From the NCBI RefSeq assembly GCF_003668635.1, contig NZ_RCWH01000005.1, forward strand, positions 186,001-250,000: a stretch of 64,000 nt of DNA, in the 5' to 3' direction. The notes under the pieces are model-generated. The model was given only the letters and a program-made list of their open reading frames with translations, was not told where the DNA came from and did no database searches. Of the stretch, positions 57,267 to 64,000 are shown in pieces. Within the stretch, counting starts at the first letter, position 1, and every line of letters starts with the position of its first letter. Position numbers and translations under genes: made by a program. The stretch comes from Planomicrobium sp. Y74. Its GTDB lineage: Bacteria; Bacillota; Bacilli; Bacillales_A; Planococcaceae.

Positions 57267-58061
57267 TTAGTCGCGGGAATCCAGACTGATTCCGCTTGAA
57301 AACTCGATGGCCTGCTGCACGGTTGAAAAAGTCATCAAGGATTGGCGGTGCATCTGCATCCCTGAAATTTCGATGGCGGTTTTCGCATTGATACCCGTCA
57401 CGTAAAGCTTGCCGCCCATCAAGCGGAGCACGTCCTGAATCATCAAAAGGCGGTGGATAAGGGAATTTTCTTCCCAGATGACGCCTGAAATATCGATGAT
57501 GATATGCTGTACGGCTGTTTTCTGTACATACTGACTAAGTTTTTCCGTTAACACGGCAAAGCGCTCTTCATTCATCTTGCCGACCAGCGTTACTGCACCC
57601 AAATTATTATGAATGGTCAAAATCGGCAGCATCAAGTGGTTGATTTCATCTTCTTTCTCGATGAGCAGCAAACGCTGGCGCTCTTCAACAGAAACATCTG
57701 TCTGTGTGCCGATGAAATACAGATGGTCGTTGACCGTCAGCGGCTCGATATTCAAGCGGTTCCAGAACGCCGTGCCGTCTTTTTTGAAATTGCGCAATGT
57801 GACGGTCGTCTGCTCGTTATTGGCAATGGCATTTCTCAATTGCTGAACGGCTTTCGGGCTGGTGTCTTCCCCTTGCAGGAAACGGCAGTTTCTGCCCACA
57901 GCTTCTTCACGGCTGTAGCCGGTTAATGTTTCGAAGGTATGATTCGTGTAAATAATGGGATTATCGGGCTGCTGCGGGTCTGTTACGGTTGTGGCGACCC
58001 GGCTGCCGTCAAGCATTGCCTCAAAAAGGGCGGATTGGGTGTCGGGGCTTAAATGTTTCAT
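57267..58061 (-). CDS. Blue-light photoreceptor, LOV-STAS (YtvA-like)
   Basis: 264 residues, close to YtvA's length. Residues about 10-130 are a LOV domain with Cys59 in GRNCRFLQG, the flavin-adduct cysteine, and LRNFKKDGTAFWNRLNIEPL plus HLYFIGTQTDV. After a linker helix, residues about 150-255 form a STAS domain (ISGVIWEENSLIHRLLMIQDVLRLMGGKLYVTGI). YtvA acts in the stressosome that activates the general stress sigma factor SigB in response to light. It is monocistronic. Confidence 0.93.
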   Translation of the reverse strand: MKHLSPDTQSALFEAMLDGSRVATTVTDPQQPDNPIIYTNHTFETLTGYSREEAVGRNCRFLQGEDTSPKAVQQLRNAIANNEQTTVTLRNFKKDGTAFWNRLNIEPLTVNDHLYFIGTQTDVSVEERQRLLLIEKEDEINHLMLPILTIHNNLGAVTLVGKMNEERFAVLTEKLSQYVQKTAVQHIIIDISGVIWEENSLIHRLLMIQDVLRLMGGKLYVTGINAKTAIEISGMQMHRQSLMTFSTVQQAIEFSSGISLDSRD

Positions 58062-58329
58062 CGTGATTTCTCCAGTCTGTTAGGTAGTCGTTTATGCGGA
58101 CAACAGTGTCCGGAAATCGGTTAATGCGCATAGTCGTGACCGGAGAATCGAAAAGATTAAAGCCTCCGTGAATGGTTTAAGAGTCGAAGGGATCTGTATA
58201 TCTCATTTTTTAGTTTATCGATAGACTGAAGAGCTTGTCCAGAGATATGGGGCTTTTCTCATGAAAAGTTAGATAAACGCAACCAGGACTTCATTGAAAT
58301 GAAATAAAAGAAATGAAGGAGGCAGCATT

Positions 58330-59061
58330 ATGAAGACAATTGGGTTAATCGGCGGCATGAGCTGGGAATCGTCGCTTGAATATTACCGGACGATCAATAA
58401 GGAGATGAACAAGAGACTTGGCGGCTTGCACTCTGCAGAATGCCTGCTCTACAGTGTCGATTTCGAGGAGATTGAACGGCTTCAATCTGCAGGGCAATGG
58501 CAGGAAGCCGGGGAACAGCTGGCCAGAGTGGCACAAAAGCTGGAGCAGGCAGGAGCGGGTTTTGTCGTTATTTGCACGAATACGATGCATAAAGTGGTAG
58601 GTCAGATTGAAGAAAAGATTTCAATTCCAGTGCTGCATATTGCTGATGCAACTGCTGCGGAAATCCGCAGCAAGGACTTGGTAAAAGTCGGTTTGCTCGG
58701 CACCAGTTATACGATGGAGCAGGATTTTTACCGCTCGCGCATCGAGTCGCATGACATTGATGTGCTGGTGCCGCCGAGTGAACAGCGCGGCGAGATCAAC
58801 CGCATCATTTTTGAGGAATTGGTTGCGGGCGAGTTGCGGCAGACTTCAAGGGAAACTTTTCAACGGGCTATCCGTGACTTGATGGCGGAAGGCGCGGAAG
58901 GAATCATCCTCGGCTGCACGGAAATCGGTTTACTGATCAAGCCGGAAGATGCGGATGTGCCAGTTTTCGACACGGCGCAGATTCATGCTGTGGCGGCTGT
59001 GAATAAAGCATTGAAGAACGACCAGGAAAAAGGAGTGCATACCAATGAGCAATTGGAATGA
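58330..59061 (+). CDS. Aspartate/glutamate racemase family protein
   Basis: 243 residues. Both catalytic cysteines are present: Cys82 in ICTNTMHK and Cys196 in LGCTEIG, with IGLIGGMSWESSLEYYRTIN at the N-terminus. This pattern is that of the aspartate racemase (RacX/YgeA) group, PLP-independent enzymes that invert amino acids. ATG 58330 follows AAGGAGG. It overlaps the methyltransferase gene by 17 bp. Confidence 0.92.
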   Translation: MKTIGLIGGMSWESSLEYYRTINKEMNKRLGGLHSAECLLYSVDFEEIERLQSAGQWQEAGEQLARVAQKLEQAGAGFVVICTNTMHKVVGQIEEKISIPVLHIADATAAEIRSKDLVKVGLLGTSYTMEQDFYRSRIESHDIDVLVPPSEQRGEINRIIFEELVAGELRQTSRETFQRAIRDLMAEGAEGIILGCTEIGLLIKPEDADVPVFDTAQIHAVAAVNKALKNDQEKGVHTNEQLE

Positions 59062-59635
59062 CCGTTTCAAAGATGAGAAATACCTGTACGGAACTGAGCC
59101 AAATGTCTTTTTGAAGGAAGTGCATCCCGCTTTGTCAGGGGAAGTATTGACCGTCGCGGAAGGGGAAGGCAGAAATGCCGTGTTCCTGGCCAAACAGGGG
59201 CTGAAGGTCACGGCATGGGATTACGCTGAATCCGGACTGGATAAAGTGGGTAAACTGGCAGCAAAACAAGGTGTCAACGTAAACACAAAGCTGGTCGACT
59301 TGGCAGAATCCCAATGGCAGCAGAACCAGTGGGACGGAATTGTGAATATCTTTGGCCATTTCCCTGGCGAGGTCCGCCGGAAAACCCTTCAAGGAGCTAA
59401 AGAAGCCCTTAAGCCGGGAGGGTATTTTATAGCGGAAGTCTATTCCCAATATCAAATCCCATACGAAAGCGGCGGTCCAAAAGATTTGGATTTTCTCTAC
59501 TGCCCGGAAGACTTTTTGCAGACATTCAGTGATTGGCGGATCGTCCATTTCTTCCTCGGGGAAGTTACGCGCCATGAAGGAGACCTCCATAATGGATTGT
59601 CCCATGTCATCCAGTTTGTGGGACAGAAGCCGTAA
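59045..59635 (+). CDS. Class I SAM-dependent methyltransferase (TehB-like)
   Basis: 196 residues. RFKDEKYLYGTEPNVFLKEV opens the fold, VLTVAEGEGRNAVFLAKQGLKVTAWDYAESGLDK is the SAM-binding motif region, and GIVNIFGHFP corresponds to motif II. This resembles TehB/thiopurine-type methyltransferases that methylate oxyanions or small molecules. It begins inside the racemase gene, with AAAAGGAG in that gene. A terminator follows. Confidence 0.88.
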   Translation: MSNWNDRFKDEKYLYGTEPNVFLKEVHPALSGEVLTVAEGEGRNAVFLAKQGLKVTAWDYAESGLDKVGKLAAKQGVNVNTKLVDLAESQWQQNQWDGIVNIFGHFPGEVRRKTLQGAKEALKPGGYFIAEVYSQYQIPYESGGPKDLDFLYCPEDFLQTFSDWRIVHFFLGEVTRHEGDLHNGLSHVIQFVGQKP

Positions 59636-59665
59636 GTTGCAATTGATCTTCCATTCATAGTAAAA

Positions 59666-59701
59666 AGGCGAACGATTCCACAAGAATCGTTCGCTGTTTT
59701 T
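59666..59701. terminator. Bidirectional terminator
   Basis: GCGAACGATTC and GAATCGTTCGC pair around CACAA, with TGTTTTT following. It separates the convergent methyltransferase and thioredoxin-like genes. Confidence 0.85.
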
Positions 59702-59709
59702 ATGAGGTT

Positions 59710-60036
59710 TTAAGAGTAGAAGCCTTCATATATTTTGCTGACTTTCAATTTAAACTCCTCTACATGAACAAATCTGGCTTCTCTCAGCATCTCTTTGCCA
59801 TCCGCAAATAAAATTAGGACCGGCACTGTGAAGATAGAGAAATGGCCGGCAATTTCGGGGATTTCCTCGGCATTGGCAACGCGGGTCTGGATATTCGGGA
59901 AATCATTCATTGCTTCCTCAACCTGAGGAAGTAACCCATGGCAGACACTTCAACTGGTAGTTAGAACATAGAGAAACTGTAATCCGGGCTCTTCGCTGAA
60001 AGATTTAACTTCTTCCATTGAAACGAGTTCTTTCAT
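59710..60036 (-). CDS. Thioredoxin-like protein with in-frame UGA at the first active-site Cys (candidate selenoprotein)
   Basis: ATG 60036, with GGAG upstream, reads MKELVSMEEVKSFSEEPG..FLYVLTTS, then TGA (59950-59952), then SVCHGLLPQVEEAMNDF and on to the TAA at 59710, all in one frame: 108 codons. The UGA is codon 29 and stands where thioredoxin-like relatives have the first Cys of C-x-x-C. Cys32 and the cis-Pro (FTVP, P72) are in place, and codons after the UGA look fully conserved. Eighteen bases after UGA, CTTCCTCA and TGAGGAAG form an 8-bp hairpin with a GGT loop. That resembles a bacterial SECIS. Alternatives are a nonsense mutation or read error. It belongs with the divergent sulfur-cluster genes. 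Confidence 0.7.
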
Positions 60037-60184
60037 TTTTACTTCACTCCTGACTTTTCCACCGTCATCGGTTTTACCTGTCCCATTCCCTTTTCAGCAA
60101 TCCTTCAAAACAATGAGTTGCCATTTAGACTCCGAGTCGTATCAATTGTCTATTGATATTCATCGCGATATCCTATTTATGCAG

Positions 60185-60200
60185 ATACCCAATAGGGTAT
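60185..60200. promoter_or_regulatory. CstR/CsoR-type operator 1
   Basis: ATACCC-AATA-GGGTAT, between the thioredoxin-like gene and the divergent methyltransferase gene, close to the latter's start. Confidence 0.75.
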
Positions 60201-60230
60201 ATAAAATAATGTTGTAAAGGAGGTTGCGGA

Positions 60231-60800
60231 ATGGTTGAGAAGAGATTTAATCCGGAGGAAGCGGCTGTATTATACAGTGAAGAACGAATAGCTTCATTGC
60301 CTCCGGAAAAGATTGTTGAGTATTTGAATCTGAACAAGGACGATGCAATCGCGGATTTAGGCGCCGGAAACGGTTATTTCACCCTGCCGCTGGCGGCAAA
60401 AACAGAAAACCAGGTTTTCGCGGTAGATATCGAACCGAAGATGCTGGCATTATTGCAGGAACTGGCTGAAAAAGAAGGGGTGGCCAATATCCGCTATATC
60501 GAAAGCGACCTGGAAAATATTCAATTAAACGATTGTTCCGTGGATAAAGTGATGGCCGCTTTCGTCATCCATGAAGTTCCGGATCCTGCAAAAGCTTTAA
60601 GAGAAATAAAGAGGCTTTTAAAGCCGGATGGAAAATTTCTCTTGATCGAGTGGGAAACGGTCGAAACGGAGATCGGCCCACCGCTGGAAGATAAAGTTTC
60701 TTCAGCGGACATGAGCGCCCTTCTCGAACAGAATGGTTTTACTGCGGATATTATTCAGTTAAATGAAAAGAATTACGGCATCATTGCAACACTTGCATGA
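60231..60800 (+). CDS. Class I SAM-dependent methyltransferase in sulfur cluster
   Basis: 189 residues from ATG 60231 behind AAGGAGG. IADLGAGNGYFTLPLAAKTENQVFAVDIEPKMLALL is motif I with its acidic ribose-binding residue, and MAAFVIHEVPDPAKALREIKRLLKPDGKFLLIEWE covers motifs II-III, as in UbiE/ArsM-like enzymes. No cysteine trio of ArsM is seen. The CstR-type operator in front ties its expression to reactive sulfur. It may methylate a sulfur or metalloid compound; this is inference. Confidence 0.85.
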   Translation: MVEKRFNPEEAAVLYSEERIASLPPEKIVEYLNLNKDDAIADLGAGNGYFTLPLAAKTENQVFAVDIEPKMLALLQELAEKEGVANIRYIESDLENIQLNDCSVDKVMAAFVIHEVPDPAKALREIKRLLKPDGKFLLIEWETVETEIGPPLEDKVSSADMSALLEQNGFTADIIQLNEKNYGIIATLA

Positions 60801-60814
60801 CGAAAGGAGCCTTT

Positions 60815-60910
60815 ATGAAAGACCTTTGGACGGCTTTATGACCATCTCAAAAATTTGCGTTCCTGGCAGGAATCGCGTTTCTGTTATTTCTTATTTTCAC
60901 TCAGTACTAA
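60815..60910 (+). CDS. 31-codon membrane-peptide ORF with in-frame UGA
   Basis: ATG 60815 follows AAAGGAG, 14 bp after the methyltransferase stop. It reads MKDLWTAL, then TGA (60839-60841), then PSQKFAFLAG followed by a hydrophobic helix IAFLLFLIFTQY and TAA. The frame after TGA looks like a genuine single-pass membrane peptide. Fifteen bases after UGA, GCGTTCCT and AGGAA(T)CGC pair with a bulged T and a GGC loop, similar in form to the hairpin in the thioredoxin-like gene. It is either a second recoded UGA or a decayed peptide gene (Ser TCA to TGA is one step). Not recognised as a family. Confidence 0.45.
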
Positions 60911-60997
60911 CGGCTTAATTCGATAAAAATGTTTTATACGCTTTAATGAGGGAAATTTATCAAAAGAGTGAGTACTTAAAAGAGAGGAGCCATACAA

Positions 60998-61381
60998 ATG
61001 TTTGATTACACAGTAGAAACAAGCAAGAGCAAGGACGAAGCAGTCCGGGATTTGGAAGCGAACTTGAAGGATGAGGAATTCGGGGTGCTTTGGAATTTCG
61101 ATTTGACGGCAAAGCTTCAGGAAAAAGGAACGGATTTCAATACGCCGTATACCATACTTGAAGTTTGCAACCCGCAGGAAGCAAACCGCGTCCTGTCGGA
61201 AGATTTAATGGTCGGCTATTTCCTTCCATGTAAAATTGTTGTTTACGAAGAGGAAGGCATTACGAAAATCGGCATGCCGAAACCAAGTGCGCTAATTCAG
61301 ATGGTCAATAATGAATCGATCAAAGAAATCGCAGTGGATATTGAAGAAAGATTGATCGGCTGCATCGACAAGACAGTCTAA
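60998..61381 (+). CDS. DUF302 domain protein
   Basis: 127 residues; ATG 60998 follows GAGAGGAG. The DUF302 pattern is clear: YTVETSKSKDEAVRDLEANLKDEEFGVLWNFDLTAKLQEKG, then YTILEVCNPQEANRVLSED and VGYFLPCKIVVYEEEGITKIGMPKPS. Small DUF302 proteins often sit with sulfur-oxidation and persulfide genes; two Cys (in EVCNP and LPCK) could be redox-active. The function is not established. Confidence 0.9.
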   Translation: MFDYTVETSKSKDEAVRDLEANLKDEEFGVLWNFDLTAKLQEKGTDFNTPYTILEVCNPQEANRVLSEDLMVGYFLPCKIVVYEEEGITKIGMPKPSALIQMVNNESIKEIAVDIEERLIGCIDKTV

Positions 61382-61405
61382 GCCAAATTTTTTTTAGCAC
61401 TCAAT

Positions 61406-61421
61406 ATACCCCGTATGGTAA
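61406..61421. promoter_or_regulatory. CstR/CsoR-type operator 2 (imperfect)
   Basis: ATACCC-CGTA-TGGTAA, 32 bp before the persulfide dioxygenase gene; the right arm departs from consensus. Confidence 0.5.
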
Positions 61422-61452
61422 TTAAGGGTTTATTGGCAAGGAGGAATTGTAT

Positions 61453-62571
61453 ATGACAGTGAAATCCGTATCACCAAAGAAAGTGGCTGATCAGGTTTTT
61501 AAGAATGAACCGATTTATGTATTGGATGTCCGCAGCAAAGAGGAATCGGAAGACTGGAAAATTGAAGGCGATCATGTTCAATTGATCAATATACCGTTCA
61601 AGGAGTTGAGTAATTCCGACTCGTCCGACTTGAAAGAGCTGCCGGAAAACCAGACGCTGTATACAGTTTGCGGAAAAGGGAACACTTCCCAAAAAGCTGC
61701 AGCCTTTTTGCAGGAAAATGGTTTCAATAACGTGGTTTCGATTGAAGGCGGGATGGCTGCCTGGAGTGAACAGCTGGAAGCTGTCAAAATCGGCGAAGTA
61801 GTCGGCGGGGCGCTTTATCAGTTTGTGCGCCTGGGCAAAGGCTGTCTGTCCTATTTGATCGAATCCGACGGAGAAGCCGCAATCGTCGATGCCAGCCGAA
61901 TGACGGAAACCTATGAAGAGTTCGCACAGGAAAAAGGATTGAAAATTACGCATGTGATTGATACACATCTGCATGCCGATCATATTTCAGGCGGTAAAAA
62001 ACTGGCGGACTCGGCAGATGCCGCTTATTATCTGCCGCCGGACGATGCGGAGGAAGTCGTCTTTGCTTTCGAACCGGTTACCGACGGCATGAAACTTCAA
62101 GTCGGCAGTGCCGAAATTGAAGCGGTATACTCTCCGGGGCATACGATTGGCAGTACGACTTTTGTTGTCGACAATAAGTACCTGTTGACCGGTGATATTC
62201 TGTTTGTTGAATCCATCGGACGCCCGGACCTTGCCGGTAAAGCGGGAGACTGGGCAGATGATCTGTACGAAACCCTGTATAGCCGCTACAAGAAATTAGC
62301 GGACGATCTGCTTGTGCTTCCAGCCCATTATGCGGACGTCAGCGAACTGAATGAAGACGGCAGCGTTTCCGGGAAATTGTCTGTTCTTTACCAGAACAAT
62401 GAAGGCCTGCAGATTAATGATGAAGAAAAATTCATCAACCGGGTGACGGAAGGCCTGAAAGATCAACCTAATGCCTATGAAGAAATACGGCAGACGAATA
62501 TGGGCAAAATTCATCCGCCGCTTGAAGAAGCGAAAGAAATGGAAACAGGTCCGAATAATTGCGCTGTATAA
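61453..62571 (+). CDS. Rhodanese-metallo-beta-lactamase fusion, persulfide dioxygenase-like
   Basis: 372 residues from ATG 61453, seven bases after AAGGAGGA. The N-terminal rhodanese (VSPKKVADQVFKNEPIYVLDVRS) has its active Cys73 in VCGKGNTSQKA. The MBL part carries H172-x-H174-x-D176-H177 (THLHADHISGGKKL), SPGHTIGSTTFV and LTGDILFVESIGRPDL. This fits ETHE1/CstB-type persulfide dioxygenases, which oxidise low-molecular-weight persulfides to sulfite, with rhodanese transferring the product to thiosulfate. The rhodanese is at the N-terminus, the reverse of CstB and like YrkH-type proteins. Confidence 0.9.
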   Translation: MTVKSVSPKKVADQVFKNEPIYVLDVRSKEESEDWKIEGDHVQLINIPFKELSNSDSSDLKELPENQTLYTVCGKGNTSQKAAAFLQENGFNNVVSIEGGMAAWSEQLEAVKIGEVVGGALYQFVRLGKGCLSYLIESDGEAAIVDASRMTETYEEFAQEKGLKITHVIDTHLHADHISGGKKLADSADAAYYLPPDDAEEVVFAFEPVTDGMKLQVGSAEIEAVYSPGHTIGSTTFVVDNKYLLTGDILFVESIGRPDLAGKAGDWADDLYETLYSRYKKLADDLLVLPAHYADVSELNEDGSVSGKLSVLYQNNEGLQINDEEKFINRVTEGLKDQPNAYEEIRQTNMGKIHPPLEEAKEMETGPNNCAV

Positions 62572-62581
62572 TAGATGAAAA

Positions 62582-62648
62582 GGATAATCCTTGACCGCGG
62601 AAATATTTGGCTCTAAACTGGTCAAAGGTCAACGGATTATCCATTTTT
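62582..62648 (+). terminator. Terminator after the persulfide dioxygenase gene
   Basis: GGATAATCC..TTGACC pairs with GGTCAA.C.GGATTATCC across a 30-nt loop, followed by ATTTTT. Confidence 0.75.
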
Positions 62649-62674
62649 AATCCTCAGTTCAATCACTTGAATTT

Positions 62675-62690
62675 ATACCCTTAGGGGTAT
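62675..62690. promoter_or_regulatory. CstR/CsoR-type operator 3
   Basis: ATACCC-TTAG-GGGTAT, 52 bp before the CstR gene; an autoregulatory site. Confidence 0.8.
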
Positions 62691-62741
62691 AAAATTGGGT
62701 TATAGTAATCATAAAGAGAATAACAAGGAGGCAAGATAAAA

Positions 62742-63002
62742 ATGGAATACGATAAACAAGTCCAAAATCGCTTAAAGCGAATTGAAGGCCAGTTAAAAGG
62801 TGTACTCCGCATGGTAGAGGAAAATGACGACTGCCGCGACGTGGTTACGCAATTGTCTGCTGTTAGAAGTGCTGTGGACCGTGCAATCGGCGTGATTGTC
62901 AGTGAGAACCTGGAGCAATGTGTGCGTGAAAGCCTTGAAAAGGGTGAAAGCACAGATAATCTAGTAAAAGACGCAGTCAGTCTGCTTGTGAAAAGCCGCT
63001 AA
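62742..63002 (+). CDS. CsoR-family persulfide-sensing repressor (CstR-like)
   Basis: 86 residues, the family's usual length. RLKRIEGQLKGVLRMVEENDDCRDVVTQLSAVRSAVDRA is the four-helix CsoR core. Cys31 and Cys60 are at the positions used by CstR. The residue before Cys60 is Gln rather than the His needed for Cu(I) binding in CsoR, so persulfide sensing rather than copper is indicated. Its operators recur five times in this cluster. ATG 62742 follows AAGGAGG. Confidence 0.92.
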   Translation: MEYDKQVQNRLKRIEGQLKGVLRMVEENDDCRDVVTQLSAVRSAVDRAIGVIVSENLEQCVRESLEKGESTDNLVKDAVSLLVKSR

Positions 63003-63003
63003 G

Positions 63004-63042
63004 AAAGTTCGTCAAACTTTCGGGTTGACGAACTTTCATTTT
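63004..63042 (+). terminator. Terminator after the CstR-like gene
   Basis: AAAGTTCGTCAA pairs with TTGACGAACTTT around a 9-nt loop, followed by CATTTT. Confidence 0.8.
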
Positions 63043-63052
63043 AAATGTTAGC

Positions 63053-63068
63053 ATACCCCTATGGGTAT
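63053..63068. promoter_or_regulatory. CstR/CsoR-type operator 4
   Basis: ATACCC-CTAT-GGGTAT, the most symmetric of the five sites, between the repressor and the DsrE-like gene. Confidence 0.82.
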
Positions 63069-63119
63069 TTAATTCTCTGTTGCTCAAGTCGGTGTATTTT
63101 TTATTTTTTTGATTTTTAT

Positions 63120-63135
63120 ATACCCAACGGGGTAT
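63120..63135. promoter_or_regulatory. CstR/CsoR-type operator 5
   Basis: ATACCC-AACG-GGGTAT. It lies 67 bp from site 4 (start to start) and 22 bp before the DsrE-like start, so this promoter has a double operator. Confidence 0.8.
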
Positions 63136-63157
63136 AATTCAAGGGGGAAACAAGCAA

Positions 63158-63637
63158 GTGGAACAGAAAAAGACAACGAACATTATATTATTCAGCGGAG
63201 ACTATGATAAGGCAATGGCTGCTTATATCATTGCGAACGGAGCTGCGGCTTATGATCACGAAGTGACAATCTTCCACACATTCTGGGGATTGAATGCACT
63301 TCGTAAAGACAATCCGCCGGCAGTGAAAAAGAATCTTCTCGAAAAAATGTTTGCGAAAATGATGCCGCGCGGTGCAGACAAACTTGGTCTTTCAAATATG
63401 AATATGGGCGGTATGGGGCCAAGAATGATCAAACAGGTCATTCAAAAGCATAACGCAATGACAATGCCGCAATTGATCGAGATGGCGCAAGAACAGGAAA
63501 TCAATCTTGTTGCATGTACGATGACAATGGATCTGCTCGGATTGAAACAGGAAGAATTACTTGATGACGTTACTTACGCAGGCGTAGCCGCTTATCTGGC
63601 AGATGCGGAAGACGGCAATGTAAACTTGTTCATCTAA
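63158..63637 (+). CDS. DsrE/DsrF/DrsH-like sulfur carrier protein (YrkE-like)
   Basis: 159 residues from GTG 63158, after AAGGGGG. NIILFSGDYDKAMAAYIIANGAAAYDHEVTIFHTFWGLNAL is the DsrE-like fold start, MPRGADKLGLSNMNMGGMG is a loop common in this subgroup, and Cys in LVACTMTMDLLG is the sulfur-carrying residue. Such proteins accept and pass persulfide sulfur. It is followed 21 bp later by a membrane rhodanese, its likely partner, and is controlled by two CstR-type sites. Confidence 0.9.
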   Translation: MEQKKTTNIILFSGDYDKAMAAYIIANGAAAYDHEVTIFHTFWGLNALRKDNPPAVKKNLLEKMFAKMMPRGADKLGLSNMNMGGMGPRMIKQVIQKHNAMTMPQLIEMAQEQEINLVACTMTMDLLGLKQEELLDDVTYAGVAAYLADAEDGNVNLFI

Positions 63638-63658
63638 TAGAAGGAAAAGAGGGAAACC

Positions 63659-64000
63659 ATGGATACTTGGGTAGTCATTTTAATCGGAGCTGTAATCGTC
63701 TTTATCGGTTACCGCACCATGTCACCGGCAAAAGGTGTAAAATCCATTTCCACTGATGACTTGAAATCTCAATTGAAGAGCAAAGATAAACAATTCATCG
63801 ATGTACGGACGCCTGGAGAGTATAAGGCAAACCGCATCAAGGAATTCAAGAATATTCCGTTGAATGAATTGTCAGGTCGAGTAAGTGAACTCGACAAATA
63901 TAAAGAAACGTACGTTATTTGCCAAAGCGGCATGCGAAGCAGCAAAGCAGCTTCAATCCTAAACAAAAATGGTTTTACTAATGTGATTAATGTAAGAGGC
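63659..64000 (+). CDS. Membrane-anchored rhodanese-like protein (3' end outside window)
   Basis: ATG 63659 follows AGAGGG; 114 codons are visible and the frame is open at the window end. An N-terminal helix (WVVILIGAVIVFIGYRTM) anchors a single rhodanese domain (ISTDDLKSQLKSKDKQFIDVRTPGEYKANRI). The active-site Cys is in VICQSGMRSSKAASIL, six-residue loop CQSGMR. It would accept sulfane sulfur at the membrane, probably from the DsrE-like protein next to it. Confidence 0.9.
   Translation, partial: MDTWVVILIGAVIVFIGYRTMSPAKGVKSISTDDLKSQLKSKDKQFIDVRTPGEYKANRIKEFKNIPLNELSGRVSELDKYKETYVICQSGMRSSKAASILNKNGFTNVINVRG

Noticed and set aside
59710..59910. Treating the thioredoxin-like gene as a short 66-residue protein starting after the UGA
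   Set aside because: The internal ATG has no ribosome site, while the ATG at 60036 does, and the frame upstream of UGA is clearly the thioredoxin N-terminus.
63228..63441. Minus-strand ORFs opposite the DsrE-like gene
   Set aside because: They are shadows of a well-supported gene; no starts with ribosome sites.

Overview
The window reads as a chromosomal segment of a low-to-moderate GC Gram-positive of the order Bacillales, most like Planococcaceae (Planococcus or a close relative; this placement is inference). The signs are strong AGGAGG-type ribosome sites with many TTG/GTG starts, a GlpP antiterminator system with CcpA cre sites, a Bacillus-type LexA box, a YtvA-like LOV-STAS photoreceptor, LTA synthase, and a yrk-like sulfur cluster with CstR operators. 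No rRNA, tRNA or CRISPR array was found.

Layout. 1-3.7 kb: fatty-acid/malate-type catabolism (acyl-CoA dehydrogenase cut by the window edge, thiolase, D-malate/tartrate-type dehydrogenase) and an IclR regulator with a palindrome over its promoter. 4.1-7.7 kb: a frameshifted secreted endonuclease, an LTA-synthase-family protein flanked by two copies of a 50-bp two-block repeat, and a broken NUDIX gene. 7.8-23.6 kb: an AT-rich defence island. It holds class 2 DISARM (drmE-drmA-drmB-drmC, convergent drmMII with vsr), a MazG-like pyrophosphohydrolase, a Sau3AI-type GATC restriction-modification set with a second vsr, and an uncharacterised EVE/PUA-like plus PD-(D/E)XK nuclease. 24-35.8 kb: a glycerol region with glpP and two complete glpF-glpK-glpD sets. 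Each set has its own promoter/cre and attenuator leaders; a MITE-like element separates the sets and a truncated glpP lies upstream.

35.9-42.2 kb: small accessory genes (DUF4357 protein, LysM amidase, TM2 protein, LexA-controlled YolD-like protein) and a five-gene acyl-CoA thioesterase/reductase/hydratase/Fe-alcohol dehydrogenase operon. 43.4-48.4 kb: tandem GGDEF-EAL membrane proteins, the first broken by one base inside its GGDEF codons. 48.5-50.8 kb: a sortase with a fibronectin-III-like tail beside an MPATG surface protein. 51.3-59.6 kb: LysR/MFS pair, ECF sigma/anti-sigma pair, kinase, nucleotidyltransferase, LOV-STAS protein, aspartate racemase family protein, methyltransferase.

59.7-64 kb: a reactive-sulfur cluster (thioredoxin-like, methyltransferase, DUF302, rhodanese-MBL persulfide dioxygenase, CstR, DsrE-like, rhodanese) carrying five ATACCC-N4-GGGTAT-type sites.

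The most striking observation is in this last cluster. The thioredoxin-like gene has an in-frame UGA exactly where the first active-site Cys belongs (U-S-V-C). The neighbouring 31-codon membrane-peptide ORF also has an in-frame UGA. Both UGAs are followed, 23-26 nt downstream, by a hairpin with a GG-starting triloop, which resembles bacterial SECIS elements. Selenocysteine is the attractive reading; nonsense mutation or sequencing error is the alternative. Other points of note are a sharp gene-conversion tract between the two glpD copies, and two 20-bp-period tandem repeat arrays of one family 13 kb apart.
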